The notes beneath the pieces are model-generated. The model was not told the DNA's origin. It saw only the letters and a program-made list of their open reading frames with translations, and made no database searches. A stretch of 64,000 nt of DNA, taken from assembly GCF_020520425.1 (NCBI RefSeq), contig NC_079491.1:39050027-39114026 (forward strand). Reading direction: 5' to 3'. Position numbers and translations under genes: made by a program. Below are positions 39,912-50,311 of this stretch, one piece after another (the first letter of the stretch is position 1; every line of letters starts with the position of its first letter). The DNA comes from Spinacia oleracea. Its lineage: Eukaryota; Streptophyta; Magnoliopsida; Caryophyllales; Amaranthaceae.

Positions 39912-41243
39912 AACCCTACCGATGTGGATTCCGACGGAAGCTGTTTGTTCTCGGCGGTGGAGAAGGCGGCGATATGGGGGTTGAGTGAAGGAGAGTGTGG
40001 TGGGGCCAAGGAGATGAGGAGGAGAACGGTCAAGAGATTTGAAGAGGGTTTTAGATCGGCGGAAAATGAGGAGAGAGAAAAGGTGGAAATAGTGATCAGG
40101 AATTTGTATACACCAGATCCACAAATTGGTTGGGGGATTCATATTGTTCAAGAACTTAAATGTTGGCGTTGAAGTCTGATCGTCGGATCTTAGATGACGC
40201 CATTCTTGAGCTCCTCAATCTTGGCATGCTTAGGTAAAATCTATTTTCTGTCTCCTTTTTATTTTGTTTATTTATTTTTTTATTAATTGATTATTTGTTA
40301 TTCTGGATCTGCTAATTTCATTTCAAAATTGTAATAATTGGATTTTCTGTCTGATTGTTTGACTTGGATGCTCGTATTTTATTGATTTTATCGTATTTTT
40401 CTGGGTTTTCTTTGTTTGGTTGACAGATAAGAGAGGTATTTGTTTGTTGATTTAAGTAAACTGTTATATATGTAGAAGTACTTCGTATGTGTGTGTATTT
40501 GTTATATGTGTTGGGGTTTCATTTAGAATTGATCGAACTTTGGTAATTAATTTACTGGTTGTGTTGATTATTTTTTTAGCATGATCTTGGCTTTAAAATG
40601 CTTGTCACTGTTTGCATTCGAGTAAGTTTGAGGGCTTATATATTGTTAGTAAATCAAGTAAAAACTTTACTCGAAAGAGCAGTGTAACTGATGTTTGAAA
40701 TTGTAAGGGTAATTATCTGATCATGTATTAGGTGGCCTAGTTTGGGTTTGAGGGACTGATTTTTGTGGTAATCAACTCTGGTTTCATAGGCCTAATTCGT
40801 TATAGTAAATAGATTAGTATAATCTAATGAAAGTTTGTGTGCTCTATTTTATGTGTTTGGATTCTGAACTTATAGCCAACTATCTGATTGAATCCGTTCC
40901 CTTGGACCAGCCATGACAAAATTATTGGTTAACTATGTTTGCTTTCAGTTAACACTAATTAAATATAGAAGTTGAATAATAACAAATGACAACCTCTTGC
41001 TAAACTTGAATAATAACGGAAAGAAGAGACCTAGATATTATTGATCATATCATATTTTGTTATTTAAGTAATTGCAAGGCCTAATAAGGATATATAGTTG
41101 TCAATAATTTTTATTTTTATTTCATATTGTAATTTGTTTGATTTTGGTCTGACAATGGAGTTTTTTTATGTAACAGGCGAATATGCCGGAGAAATTGAAC
41201 CAGTGTAAGCTTGATGCTCGCCGTGAACAATGCCTTTCGCAAG
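39912..41243 (+). pseudogene. Captured gene fragment A in CACTA-2 (two exons, OTU-like motif)
   Basis: Exon 1, about 39912-40233, reads VDSDGSCLFSAVEKAAIWGL, then RRRTVKRFEEGF and RNLYTPDPQIGWGIHIVQEL. A frameshift near 40168 moves into LDDAILELLNLGMLR and a GT donor at 40234. Exon 2 (41177-41243, after TAACAG) reads MPEKLNQCKLDARREQCLSQ and ends at a GT donor. Upstream, 39700-39900 is CT-rich like a plant leader. D-G-S-C-L-F recalls the catalytic motif of OTU cysteine proteases, and the GWGIHIVQE block recalls a conserved plant protein, but I cannot name the parent gene with certainty. It lacks a start codon and is frameshifted, so it is a fragment. Confidence 0.6.
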
Positions 41244-41789
41244 GTCCTGCATTCATTTTCTTTTCTTTTTTTGATTTTTACAGTTCTGTATTTTTCTTGC
41301 ATAAATTAAATTGGAATCTTGCATCCACTAATTATCTAGAGCTTGCTCTCTTTTTTTCATTCACAATGAATTTCCTGGGCCCTTTGATTGTATTGGCATA
41401 TCTTTCCTTTTATATATTGTGACTGTCAGGAAGACGTAGGATAACCTTGGTTATTATGGGTGCTTCATATGTAACCATATCTAACTTGGATGTTGGATAA
41501 CCTTTATTTTTGGTTGTTTCTGGTTGGTAGTCTTTGTGATGATCAGTTGGGAAGTGTATATATGCCTGCTTGCTATGGTTGTTTTATTATTAATGAAACT
41601 TCCAAGTGTCCTGAGGTTTGTGATGATCAGTTGGGAAGTTGTTTATTCTAATGAAACAGAGAGCAGGTTGCGTAGGTTGTACTATGGCTATCATGAAGAA
41701 TGTTTTAAGGTGTCTTTCGGTGAGTTTCTATTGCTTCAACTGTTGTAGGAGCTTACAACTCCAATGTAATACGGGCGAAGTTTATTAAA

Positions 41790-42375
41790 AGTTTGTAAAC
41801 TAGAATTATGAGTTTGTACAGCAGATAAGTATTGTGGTTTGCGTGGGTTTATTTTCTTCAGTTTTTCCATCGCCTTGATGAATTTTGCAGGCACAAACAA
41901 TTTTTTGAGCTTGCTGAAACTCTTGGACATTTGTTTTCATGAACTCTTATGTTCATCTGGTTCTTTTTGTAGGATCTTTTACCTGTTTGCTGTTGCTTTT
42001 CTGCTGATCTACCAGTCACTTTTCCATCTATTTCACCACCTTAGCTGCAATTTTCTTCGATGGAGGTTGTAGGAGTTGAAATTCTCTCTCTGACAGAACT
42101 ATTAGCCATTTCTTGGACTGGATTTGGCTGTTGATGAAATGACTCTGCATCATATTGTAGGATTGCATTAAGTGCTTCTTGTACTAACTTTATGGCTGCA
42201 GTCTGTTGCAGTCCAAGTTTCTCTGTCTTTGCAACTTGGTCATCAACTTCCTAGAGATTGTTGTTGTTTTTACTCAGCTCCATATTCAAGTTACTCATCT
42301 CATGGCTATTGTTTCCATCTCCACTTTCTTTTTCATCTGCTTGAATGATATCTTGGGCCTCATTCGTTTATGGTT
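41790..42375 (-). pseudogene. Captured gene fragment B in CACTA-2, plant calmodulin-binding-domain type
   Basis: Reading leftward from 42370: an acidic exon-like stretch (NEAQDIIQADEKESGDGNN), one in-frame TAG near 42250, then AKTEKLGLQQTAAIKLVQEA. Further on, SFSKLKKLFVPAKFIKAMEK and LKKINPRKPQYLS lie at about 41910-41825. The KL-x-KFIKAMEKLKKINPRKPQYL pattern is typical of the start of the plant calmodulin-binding domain (PF07839 as I recall it). Stops and shifts between the pieces show decay or missing introns. It is on the opposite strand to fragment A, so two capture events are likely. Confidence 0.62.
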
Positions 42376-42499
42376 CACTTAAACTTTTATGTTAAAAGTG
42401 TAGTTAGGTTATCAACATGTTGGGTGATCTATGGTGAATTTGCCTTTTATTGGGTTGTAACTAAAATATTAAAAAACGAATTTTTTTTTTAAAAAAAAA

Positions 42500-42855
42500 A
42501 GTCATTTGCAACGCACATTTAGCTAATGTGCGTGGCAAATGACTTTTTTTTTTTCGCCTAAAAGTCATTTGCGTCGCACATTTAGCTAATGTGCGTTGCA
42601 AATGACTTTTCAGGCATGGTGCTGAAAAGTCATTTGCAACGCACATTTGCTAAATGTGCGTTGCAAATGACTTTTCAGGCATGGTGCTGAAAAGTCATTT
42701 GCAACGCACATTTGCTAAATGTGCGACGCAAATAAGGTTCATTTGCGTCGCACAAATGTGCGACGCAAATGACTTTTAGTCATTTGCGTCGAGAGCTTTT
42801 GCCACGCACGATGTGCGACGCAAATGTGCTTAAAAGTGCGATGCAAATGACCCTT
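42500..42855. repeat. Right subterminal repeats of CACTA-2
   Basis: Several copies of gtcatttgcaacgcacattt with (a)tgtgcgacgcaaatgac arranged as hairpins, plus a direct repeat of ttttcaggcatggtgctgaa at about 42607 and 42671. Confidence 0.88.
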
Positions 42856-42867
42856 TTTCCACTAGTG

Positions 42868-44141
42868 CTAGCTTGTTCTTTAGCTGACGATGAGGGAAGG
42901 GAAGTTTGATATGTGGAACTTGTATCTCAACTTTCTTCTCAACCCCTGTGTCAGCTTCCTTATCCTTGACCACCTTCTCACTTTCTCTTGGCACAACACC
43001 ACTAACGGATACTTCAACCCCTTCCTCTATAGTCATAGGTGGCCCATCATACTCATATCCACTTCGCAAAGTGACAGCATTTACAGACTCTCTGGTCACA
43101 GGCTGTGAGGGGAGTTGACCTTTGGGTCTCTCTGCAAGAGCGGTAGCCATTTGTGCCAACTGTTTATCCATGATCTTGTTATGAGTAGTGAGGGCATCGA
43201 TTTTGGCATCCTTTTCGCTCAGAGATCTCTGCAATTCCAACATCATATTCCTCATCTCTACAAGCATGGGATCAGGTTGTGTGGGTTGAGGTTGTGGTGG
43301 TAAGCCAGGTGATCCACTAGGTTGCGAGTTGTAGTTACTCCGCGGTTGGTAGGGTTGTTGTGGTGGTGGAGGGTGTTGAATCTGGTGGGGGTTCTGAACA
43401 TTAGTACTCCTATATGATAATAGGGGGTTGTTTTTATACCCCTCATTGTATGAGTTGGAATACGGATTGTTCTGCTTGTAGGATTGGAATGCATTGCATT
43501 GTTCGATGGAGCTCCGGCATACCTGTGCATAATGGCCTTGCATCCCACAACTATTACAGACATTAGCAGATTGGGCACTCATTGCAGCGACACTAGCATG
43601 TTGGGTGGATTGGGAAGATTGGGAAGATGCGATCTGTATATTGTCGAGCTTGTGATGTAGGGCAGTTAGCTGAGCAGTAAGCTGTTCAATAGAATTCATC
43701 TCATGCTTAACACCTCGGTCGGCAAAACCTCTGGGATTCCCATATTGGGCACTATGGATGGCCATCTCCTCAATCACCTCCAAAGCTCTAGGCACCTCCA
43801 GTTGCATAAATCTCCCACTGGCAGCTGAATCCAAAAGACACCTAGATTCATTACCCAGACCATTGTAGAACTGCTGAACCAGGAACCAGTCATCTAAACC
43901 ATGGTGTGGGCACTCTCTTTGCAAGTCCTTGAATCTCTCCCAAACTTCGAACAAACTCTCATCTACTTGTTGAGAGATACCTAATATCTGACCCCTCAGA
44001 CGAGCTGTCTTCTCAGGTGGGAAATATTTAACATAGAATGCGAGGGCCAAAGAATTCCAATCGGTGATTTTCATAGCTGCGCGGTTGAGACTGTTAATCC
44101 ATAGCTTGGCCTTCCCACTCAATGAAAATGGAAAGAGTATC
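42868..44141 (-). CDS. Gypsy-B gag, central segment
   Basis: It continues the gag frame left of Copia-B. The gag core (GKAKLWINSLNRAAMKITDW, LRGQILGISQQVDESLFEVW) is followed by a zinc knuckle CNSCGMQGHYAQVC, a Q/P-rich linker, a coiled-coil-like stretch (MLELQRSLSEKDAKIDALTT) and the NAVTLRSGYEY motif seen in Athila-type gag. Open throughout. Interrupted by Copia-B on the upstream side (TSD gtatc at 44137-44141) and by CACTA-2 downstream. Confidence 0.92.
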
Positions 44142-45481
44142 TGTTAGGTTATGATACATATGACATTTACATAAATCATGCGGAAACAACCATTAACCCA
44201 GGAAACATATTATTTACACATAATCATTTAGCATAGTTTAGATGCATACTCTTTGTTGCGTGCCTTCCCTAGCTGCGCCCGAACCGAACAAGAACAAGTC
44301 TTTTAGGACTCCAAGTGTCGTCCCTCCGTAGAAAGTCCACAGCACGTCCGGATCCGCCTTAAGATTGACCAACTAGAATCGCCCTTAAGGTACTCAGAAA
44401 ATTCGGTACTTTTGGGGCAAGATGGGTGTTTGAATTTTCTCTCAAAAACTCACTTTTGAATACTTTGAAACTTGTATATAAATTATGACCCCTAGGCCTT
44501 TATTTATAGAGTTATGGAAAAGGAATCGTAATCCTAGTAGGATGCGAATTAATTGGAATTAGAATTCTACATGAATTCTACTTAATCAATTTATCCAATA
44601 GGAATAGACATTTAATCATACACTGACTCTTGCAGATTCAGGAATCTCGCATGAGCTCAAACTCACACACACACGGCAGCCACAAGGGCTGCCCACGCAT
44701 GCGAGCAGCAGCCCACGCAGCGCGGCCCACGCATGCGCGGCCTTGTGCGCGCTGGGCTGTGGCGTGCGTGCTTGCTGGGCGATGGCCTGGCTTCGTGCTG
44801 GGCCTTCGTCCGGCAGGCCTCGTCCGATGCTAATTCGTACGATACGCTTCCGATTAAATTTCCATTTCCGGAATCTATTTCCGATACGAACAATATTTAA
44901 TATTTCCGATTCCGGAATTAATTTCCGTTTCGAACAAATATTTAATATTTCCGTTTCCGGAATTATTTTCCGATTCCGGTAATATTTCCGATTCTGACAA
45001 TATTTCCGTTTCCGGCAATATTTCCGATTCTGGTAATATTTCCATTTCCAACAATATTTTCCGATACGTACCATGTTTCCGTTTCCGGCAACATCTACGA
45101 CTTGGATAATATTCATATTTCCGATACGATCCATATTTCCGTTTCCGGCAATATCATCGTTTCCGGAGTATTCATTTCTTGCCTGTGACGATCTTAGCTC
45201 CCACTGAAACCAAGATCCGTCGGTTCCGAATATTCATAGATGGAGTATTTAATGCCATTAAATACTTGATCCGTTTACGTACTATTTGTGTGACCCTACG
45301 GGTTCAGTCAAGAGTAAGCTGTGGATTAATATCATTAATTCCACTTGAACTGAAGCGGCCTCTAGCTAGGCATTCAGCTCACTTGATCTCACTGAATTAT
45401 TAACTTGTTAATTAATACTGAACCGCATTTATTAGACTTAACATAGAATGCATACTTGGACCAAGGGCATTATTTCCTTCA
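44142..45481 (-). repeat. Copia-B 3' LTR, 1340 bp
   Basis: On + it reads TGTTAGGTTATG...TTCCTTCA. It includes the aatatttccg(t/a)ttccgg repeat tract (about 44860-45150) and a TATA box at 44501-44510 on the - strand. The GC-rich part (44680-44820) differs from that of Copia-A, so the two copies belong to different subfamilies. Confidence 0.93.
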
Positions 45482-46345
45482 GTCTCCCACTTGTCCTTAG
45501 GGACAAGTGTGCATTTCCTAATTCCTTTGTCGCTCGATGCTTGCTCTTGAACATAAGGTAAGAGTTGTCATCCTTATTATGTCCAGAGGTGTTCCTCGGT
45601 TTCAGAGTTCAACTGATCAAATAAACAGATAATCATAGCCTATGATTCATCCGAGCACGGCCATGCATTTCACAGTTTCTAGCTCTCCGAGTGGCCTTGT
45701 ACAACTTTTAAGCATCTCATCCCGATTTATGGGAGGACAATCCCAATCTTGCGATCTTGAGATTAGACTTCGTTTGATAGGTGATTACCTGAGCGTTGCC
45801 TTTATAGCCTCCTTTTACGGTGCGACGGTTGGTCAACGTCAAAGCAACCAGTTCTCAAACAAGTAATCTCAAATCACTCAGGTATTGAGGATTTAGTGTC
45901 TAATAATTTAATGAAATTTACTTATGACAGACTTTCATCTCTTACAGTAAAGTTTCATAGGTCTTGTCCGATACTAGTCTTCCCAAAGTAAGTATCTATG
46001 CAAATGATTATGACATTGCCATGTCCACATAGTTCAAGAAACAGAACTACTAGTCATCTTGCATTCTAATCGTCTAACGTTTTCTATGCGTCCAATTTTA
46101 TAGAAAACTCCGACTAGGGACCATTTTCAACCTTTGACATTCAAGTTCACTTGATAGACATTTCTTAGTCACAGGACTGGTCCTGACAGTCTATCTTGAA
46201 TATATCGTCAAGTTGAAGGGACTCATCATTTAATAAACCACAAATTAAATGGAAAAATGAATTCCTTTCATTTATTGTGAATGATTAACCAATAATGTTT
46301 TACAAAGATTTAAACTCTAAAACTTTAAAACATTAAACAGAGACA
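45482..46345 (-). other. Copia-B 3' non-coding region and polypurine tract
   Basis: About 864 bp between the gag-pol stop and the 3' LTR. The LTR-proximal end on the - strand is aggacaagtgggagac, the PPT. The matching region of Copia-A (60670-61535) is very similar. A 74-codon antisense frame is present in both copies but is most simply explained by recent shared descent. Confidence 0.75.
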
Positions 46346-49300
46346 TCAAAGCCATTCTCCAATATGCTTGATTCCCATAGCTGCAGTGTGCGAGTTGTGC
46401 TTCGCTTGCGGCAGAGGTTTAGTTAATGGATCTGATATGTTGTCATCAGTTCCAATTTTGCTTATCTCGACTTCTTTTCTTTCAACGAACTCTCGTAGAA
46501 GGTGAAATCTACGAAGTACATGCTTGACTCTCTGGTGGTGTCTAGGCTCTTTTGCCTGTGCAATAGCTCCGTTATTATCACAATACAGGGCTATTGGTCC
46601 TTTAATGGAGGGGACTACACCAAGTTCTCCTATGAACTTCCTTAGCCATATAGCTTCCTTTGCTGCTTCATGTGCAGCAATGTACTCCGCTTCAGTTGTA
46701 GAATCCGCAATGGTGCTTTGCCTAGCACTTTTCCAGCTTACTGCTCCTCCGTTGAGGCAGAAGACAAACCCAGACTGTGATCTGAAATCATCTTTGTCGG
46801 TTTGGAAACTTGCGTCCGTATAGCCTTTAACAATTAATTCATCATCTCCACCATAGACCAGGAAGTCATCTTTGTGCCTTTTCAGGTACTTCAGAATATT
46901 CTTGGCAGCAGTCCAATGCGCCTCTCCTGGGTCTGACTGGTATCTGCTCGTAGCACTGAGTGCGTACGCAACATCCGGGCGTGTACATATCATAGCATAC
47001 ATTATTGAACCAATCAATGATGCATATGGAATCCCATTCATTCGTCTACGCTCATCAAGTGTTTTTGGGCACTGAGTCTTGCTTAGAGTCATTCCATGAG
47101 ACATGGGTAGGTAGCCTCGCTTGGAGTCCGCCATCTTGAACCTATCAAGCACCTTATTGATATAAGTGCTTTGACTAAGTCCAATCATCTTTTTAGATCT
47201 ATCTCTGTAAATCTTGATGCCCAATATGTACTGTGCTTCTCCTAGATCCTTCATCGAAAAACATTTCCCAAGCCAAATCTTGACAGAGTTCAACATAGGA
47301 ATGTCATTTCCGATAAGCAATATGTCGTCGACATATAATACTAGGAAAGCAATTTTGCTCCCACTGACCTTCTTGTATACACAAGATTCGTCCGCGTTCT
47401 TGATGAAACCAAAGTCACTGACTGCTTCATCAAAACGTATATTCCAGCTCCTGGATGCCTGCTTCAATCCGTAGATTGACTTCTTTAGCTTGCATACCTT
47501 TTTAGCATTCTTTGGATCCTCAAAACCTTCAGGCTGTGTCATAAACACAGTTTCTGTTAAAACGCCGTTTAAGAAAGCAGTTTTGACATCCATCTGCCAT
47601 ATTTCGTAATCGTAATATGCAGCGATTGCTAATATTATTCGAATAGACTTTAGCATTGCAACTGGTGAAAAGGTTTCATCGTAATCCACACCGTGGACTT
47701 GCCTGTAACCTTTCGCAACCAATCTAGCTTTGAAAACTTCAAGTTTCCCATCCTTGTCCTTTTTCAGTTTGAAAACCCATTTGCTTCCAATGGCTTGGTA
47801 GCCATCTGGCAAATCGACCAAATCCCATACTTGGTTTTCAGACATGGAGTCTAATTCAGATTGCATGGCTTCTTGCCACTGCTTGGAGCTAGGGCTCGTC
47901 ATAGCTTGCTTGTAAGTCGCAGGTTCATCACTTTCAAGTAATAGAACGTCATAGCTCTCGTTCGTCAAAATACCTAAGTACCTTTCCGGTTGAGATCTAT
48001 ATCTTTGCGATCTACGCGGGGTAACATTTCTAGATTGACCATGATTCTCACCAGATTCTTCTAAAGATCTCTGAGTTTCATCCTGAATGTCATCTTGAGC
48101 ATTCTCTAGAGTTTGTTGTTCGACTCGAATTTCTTCGAGGTCTACTTTTCTCCCACTTGTCATTTTGGAAATGTGATCTTTCTCCAAAAAGACACCATCT
48201 CGAGCAACAAACACTTTGTTCTCAGATGTATTGTAGAAGTAATACCCCTTTGTTTCCTTTGGATAGCCCACAAGGATACATTTGTCAGATTTTGGATGAA
48301 GTTTGTCTGAAATTAATCGTTTGACGTATACTTCACATCCCCAAATCTTAAGAAAAGACACATTTGGAGGCTTTCCAAACCATAATTCGTATGGAGTCTT
48401 TTCGACAGCTTTAGACGGAGCTCTATTTATAGTGAGTGCAGCTGTATTTAGTGCATGTCCCCAAAATTCTAATGGAAGTTCGGCCTGACCCATCATTGAC
48501 CTGACCATGTCTAGCAAGGTTCTGTTCCTCCGTTCTGACACACCGTTCCATTGTGGTGTTCCAGGAGGAGTCAATTCTGATAGAATTCCACATTCTTTCA
48601 GATGGTCATCAAATTCATAGCTCAGATATTCACCGCCTCTATCAGACCGCAGTGCCTTGATCTTCTTGCCTAATTGATTCTCTACTTCACTCTGAAATTC
48701 CTTGAATTTGTCAAAGGATTCAGACTTATGCTTCATTAGGTAGACATAACCATACCTACTGAAGTCATCAGTGAAAGTGATAAAGTAGCTGAAACCACCT
48801 CTAGCATTTGTACTCATTGGTCCACATACATCTGTATGGATTAAACCCAATAGTTCATTTGCTCTTTCTCCAACTTTAGAGAAAGGTTGCTTTGTCATTT
48901 TGCCAAGTAAACATGATTCGCATTTACCATAATCCTCTAAGTCAAATGGTTCTAGAATTCCTTCCCTTTGAAGTCTTTCTAAGCGTTTCAAGTTTATATG
49001 GCCTAATCGACAATGCCACAGATAGGTGAGATCTGAATCATCCTTTTTGGCCTTTTTGGTATTTATGTTATATACTTGTTTGTCGTGATCTAATAAATAA
49101 AGTCCATTGACTAATCTAGCAGATCCATAAAACATCTCTTTAAAATAAAACGAACAACTATTGTCTTTTATTATAAAGGAAAATCCCTTAGCATCTAAGC
49201 AAGAAACTGAAATGATGTTTTTAGTAAGACTTGGAACATGGAAACATTCTTCCAGTTCCAAAACTAGCCCGGAGGGCAACGACAAATAGTATGTTCCTAC

Positions 49301-50311
49301 GGCTAATGCAGCAATCCGTGCTCCATTTCCCACTCGTAGGTCGACTTCTCCCTTGCTTAACTTTCTACTTCTTCTTAGTCCCTGTGGATTGGAACATAAG
49401 TGTGAGCCACAACCTGTATCTAATACCCAAGAAGTTGAATTAGCAAGTATACAGTCTATAACGAAAATACCTGAAGATGGAACGACTGTTCCGTTCTTCT
49501 GATCTTCCTTTAGCTTCAAGCAATCTCTCTTCCAATGCCCCTTCTTCTTGCAGTAGAAGCATTCGGATTCAGAAGTGGGTTGACTGACCTTCCTCTTTGC
49601 AGATTTGGCGCCAGTATGCTTAGTTGGGCTGGCCTTGTTGCCACCTTTCTTAGCATTCCTCTTCTTTCCAGATTTCTTGAACTTGCCCCCACGCACCATA
49701 AGCACATCCTGCTTATCACTTTTGAGCGTCTTTTCAGCGGTCTTCAGCATACCGTGAAGCTCAGTGAGCGTTTTGTCCAGACTATTCATACTGTAGTTCA
49801 GTTTGAACTGATCATACCCGCTATGAAGAGAATGGAGGATGGTGTCTATAGCCATTTCCTGAGAAAATTGCTGATCCAGCCGACTCATATTCTCAATGAG
49901 TCCAATCATTTTGAGAACATGTGGACTTACGGGCTCGCCTCTCTTAAGCTTGGTCTCAAGAATTTGCCTATGAGTCTCGAATCTTTCGACTCGAGCCAGA
50001 TCTTGGAACATGTTCTTCAACTCACTGATGATTGTGAAAGCATCTGAGTTGATGAACGTTTTCTGCAGATCCGCACTCATGGTGGCGAGCATTAGACATT
50101 TCACATCCTTGTTGGCATCAATCCAACGATTGAGGGCTGCCTGAGTGATCCCGTCGCCTGGAGCTTCGGGCATCGCCTCATCTAGGACATACTCCTTTTC
50201 TTCCTGCATAAGAACTATTTGCAAGTTCCTTTGCCAGTCAAGGAAGTTTTTCCCGTTCAACTTCTCCTTTTCGAGAATTGATCGAATGTTGAATGAATTG
50301 TTGTTTGCCAT
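46346..50311 (-). CDS. Copia-B gag-pol polyprotein, intact, 1321 aa
   Basis: I choose ATG at 50311 (MANNNSFNIRSILEKEKLNG); an upstream in-frame extension lies in the leader and has no homology support. Domains in order: UBN2-type gag (about 1-215), lysine-rich patch, zinc knuckle CFYCKKKGHWKRDC (251-264), aspartic protease with WVLDTGCGSHLC (about 295-306), gag-pre-integrase YLWHCRLGHINLKRL (430-444), and the integrase core starting THTDVCGP-like at about 490 with LRSDRGGEYL and NGVSERRNRTLLD. The reverse transcriptase has ARLVAKGYRQVHGVDYDETF and catalytic YVDDILLIGND. RNase H ends the protein (STTEAEYIAAHEAAKEAIWL, ALYCDNNGAIAQAKEP). No stop or shift was seen. Order protease-integrase-RT-RNase H defines Ty1/copia. 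The protein should be cleaved into all products needed for retrotransposition. Confidence 0.96.
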   Translation of the reverse strand: MANNNSFNIRSILEKEKLNGKNFLDWQRNLQIVLMQEEKEYVLDEAMPEAPGDGITQAALNRWIDANKDVKCLMLATMSADLQKTFINSDAFTIISELKNMFQDLARVERFETHRQILETKLKRGEPVSPHVLKMIGLIENMSRLDQQFSQEMAIDTILHSLHSGYDQFKLNYSMNSLDKTLTELHGMLKTAEKTLKSDKQDVLMVRGGKFKKSGKKRNAKKGGNKASPTKHTGAKSAKRKVSQPTSESECFYCKKKGHWKRDCLKLKEDQKNGTVVPSSGIFVIDCILANSTSWVLDTGCGSHLCSNPQGLRRSRKLSKGEVDLRVGNGARIAALAVGTYYLSLPSGLVLELEECFHVPSLTKNIISVSCLDAKGFSFIIKDNSCSFYFKEMFYGSARLVNGLYLLDHDKQVYNINTKKAKKDDSDLTYLWHCRLGHINLKRLERLQREGILEPFDLEDYGKCESCLLGKMTKQPFSKVGERANELLGLIHTDVCGPMSTNARGGFSYFITFTDDFSRYGYVYLMKHKSESFDKFKEFQSEVENQLGKKIKALRSDRGGEYLSYEFDDHLKECGILSELTPPGTPQWNGVSERRNRTLLDMVRSMMGQAELPLEFWGHALNTAALTINRAPSKAVEKTPYELWFGKPPNVSFLKIWGCEVYVKRLISDKLHPKSDKCILVGYPKETKGYYFYNTSENKVFVARDGVFLEKDHISKMTSGRKVDLEEIRVEQQTLENAQDDIQDETQRSLEESGENHGQSRNVTPRRSQRYRSQPERYLGILTNESYDVLLLESDEPATYKQAMTSPSSKQWQEAMQSELDSMSENQVWDLVDLPDGYQAIGSKWVFKLKKDKDGKLEVFKARLVAKGYRQVHGVDYDETFSPVAMLKSIRIILAIAAYYDYEIWQMDVKTAFLNGVLTETVFMTQPEGFEDPKNAKKVCKLKKSIYGLKQASRSWNIRFDEAVSDFGFIKNADESCVYKKVSGSKIAFLVLYVDDILLIGNDIPMLNSVKIWLGKCFSMKDLGEAQYILGIKIYRDRSKKMIGLSQSTYINKVLDRFKMADSKRGYLPMSHGMTLSKTQCPKTLDERRRMNGIPYASLIGSIMYAMICTRPDVAYALSATSRYQSDPGEAHWTAAKNILKYLKRHKDDFLVYGGDDELIVKGYTDASFQTDKDDFRSQSGFVFCLNGGAVSWKSARQSTIADSTTEAEYIAAHEAAKEAIWLRKFIGELGVVPSIKGPIALYCDNNGAIAQAKEPRHHQRVKHVLRRFHLLREFVERKEVEISKIGTDDNISDPLTKPLPQAKHNSHTAAMGIKHIGEWL

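Larger units (their letters stand above)
39428..42867. mobile_element. CACTA-2: 3.44-kb CACTA transposon carrying gene fragments (Pack-CACTA)
   Basis: Terminal inverted repeats CACTAGTGGAAAA at both ends, 3-bp target duplication cta (39425-39427 and 42868-42870), and subterminal gcgtcgca(c/g)-type hairpins at both ends. The uninterrupted gag of Gypsy-A at 63483-63500 shows the empty site. No transposase was found. The interior has at least two gene fragments in opposite orientation, so it is a non-autonomous, gene-capturing element. Confidence 0.93.

Noticed and set aside
39843-40151. Open frames antisense to captured fragment A
   Set aside because: They overlap the better-supported + strand exon, which has splice sites and conserved-looking residues.
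45642-45866. 74-codon antisense frame, identical at 61151-61375
   Set aside because: It lies in the 3' non-coding region of two closely related copia copies. Identity is expected from recent common descent, and no family is recognised.
46346-50311. Possibility that the copia or gypsy elements are endogenous viral sequences
   Set aside because: Domain orders and LTR/PBS/PPT structures are those of ordinary plant LTR retrotransposons. No movement protein or capsid of plant pararetrovirus type was seen.
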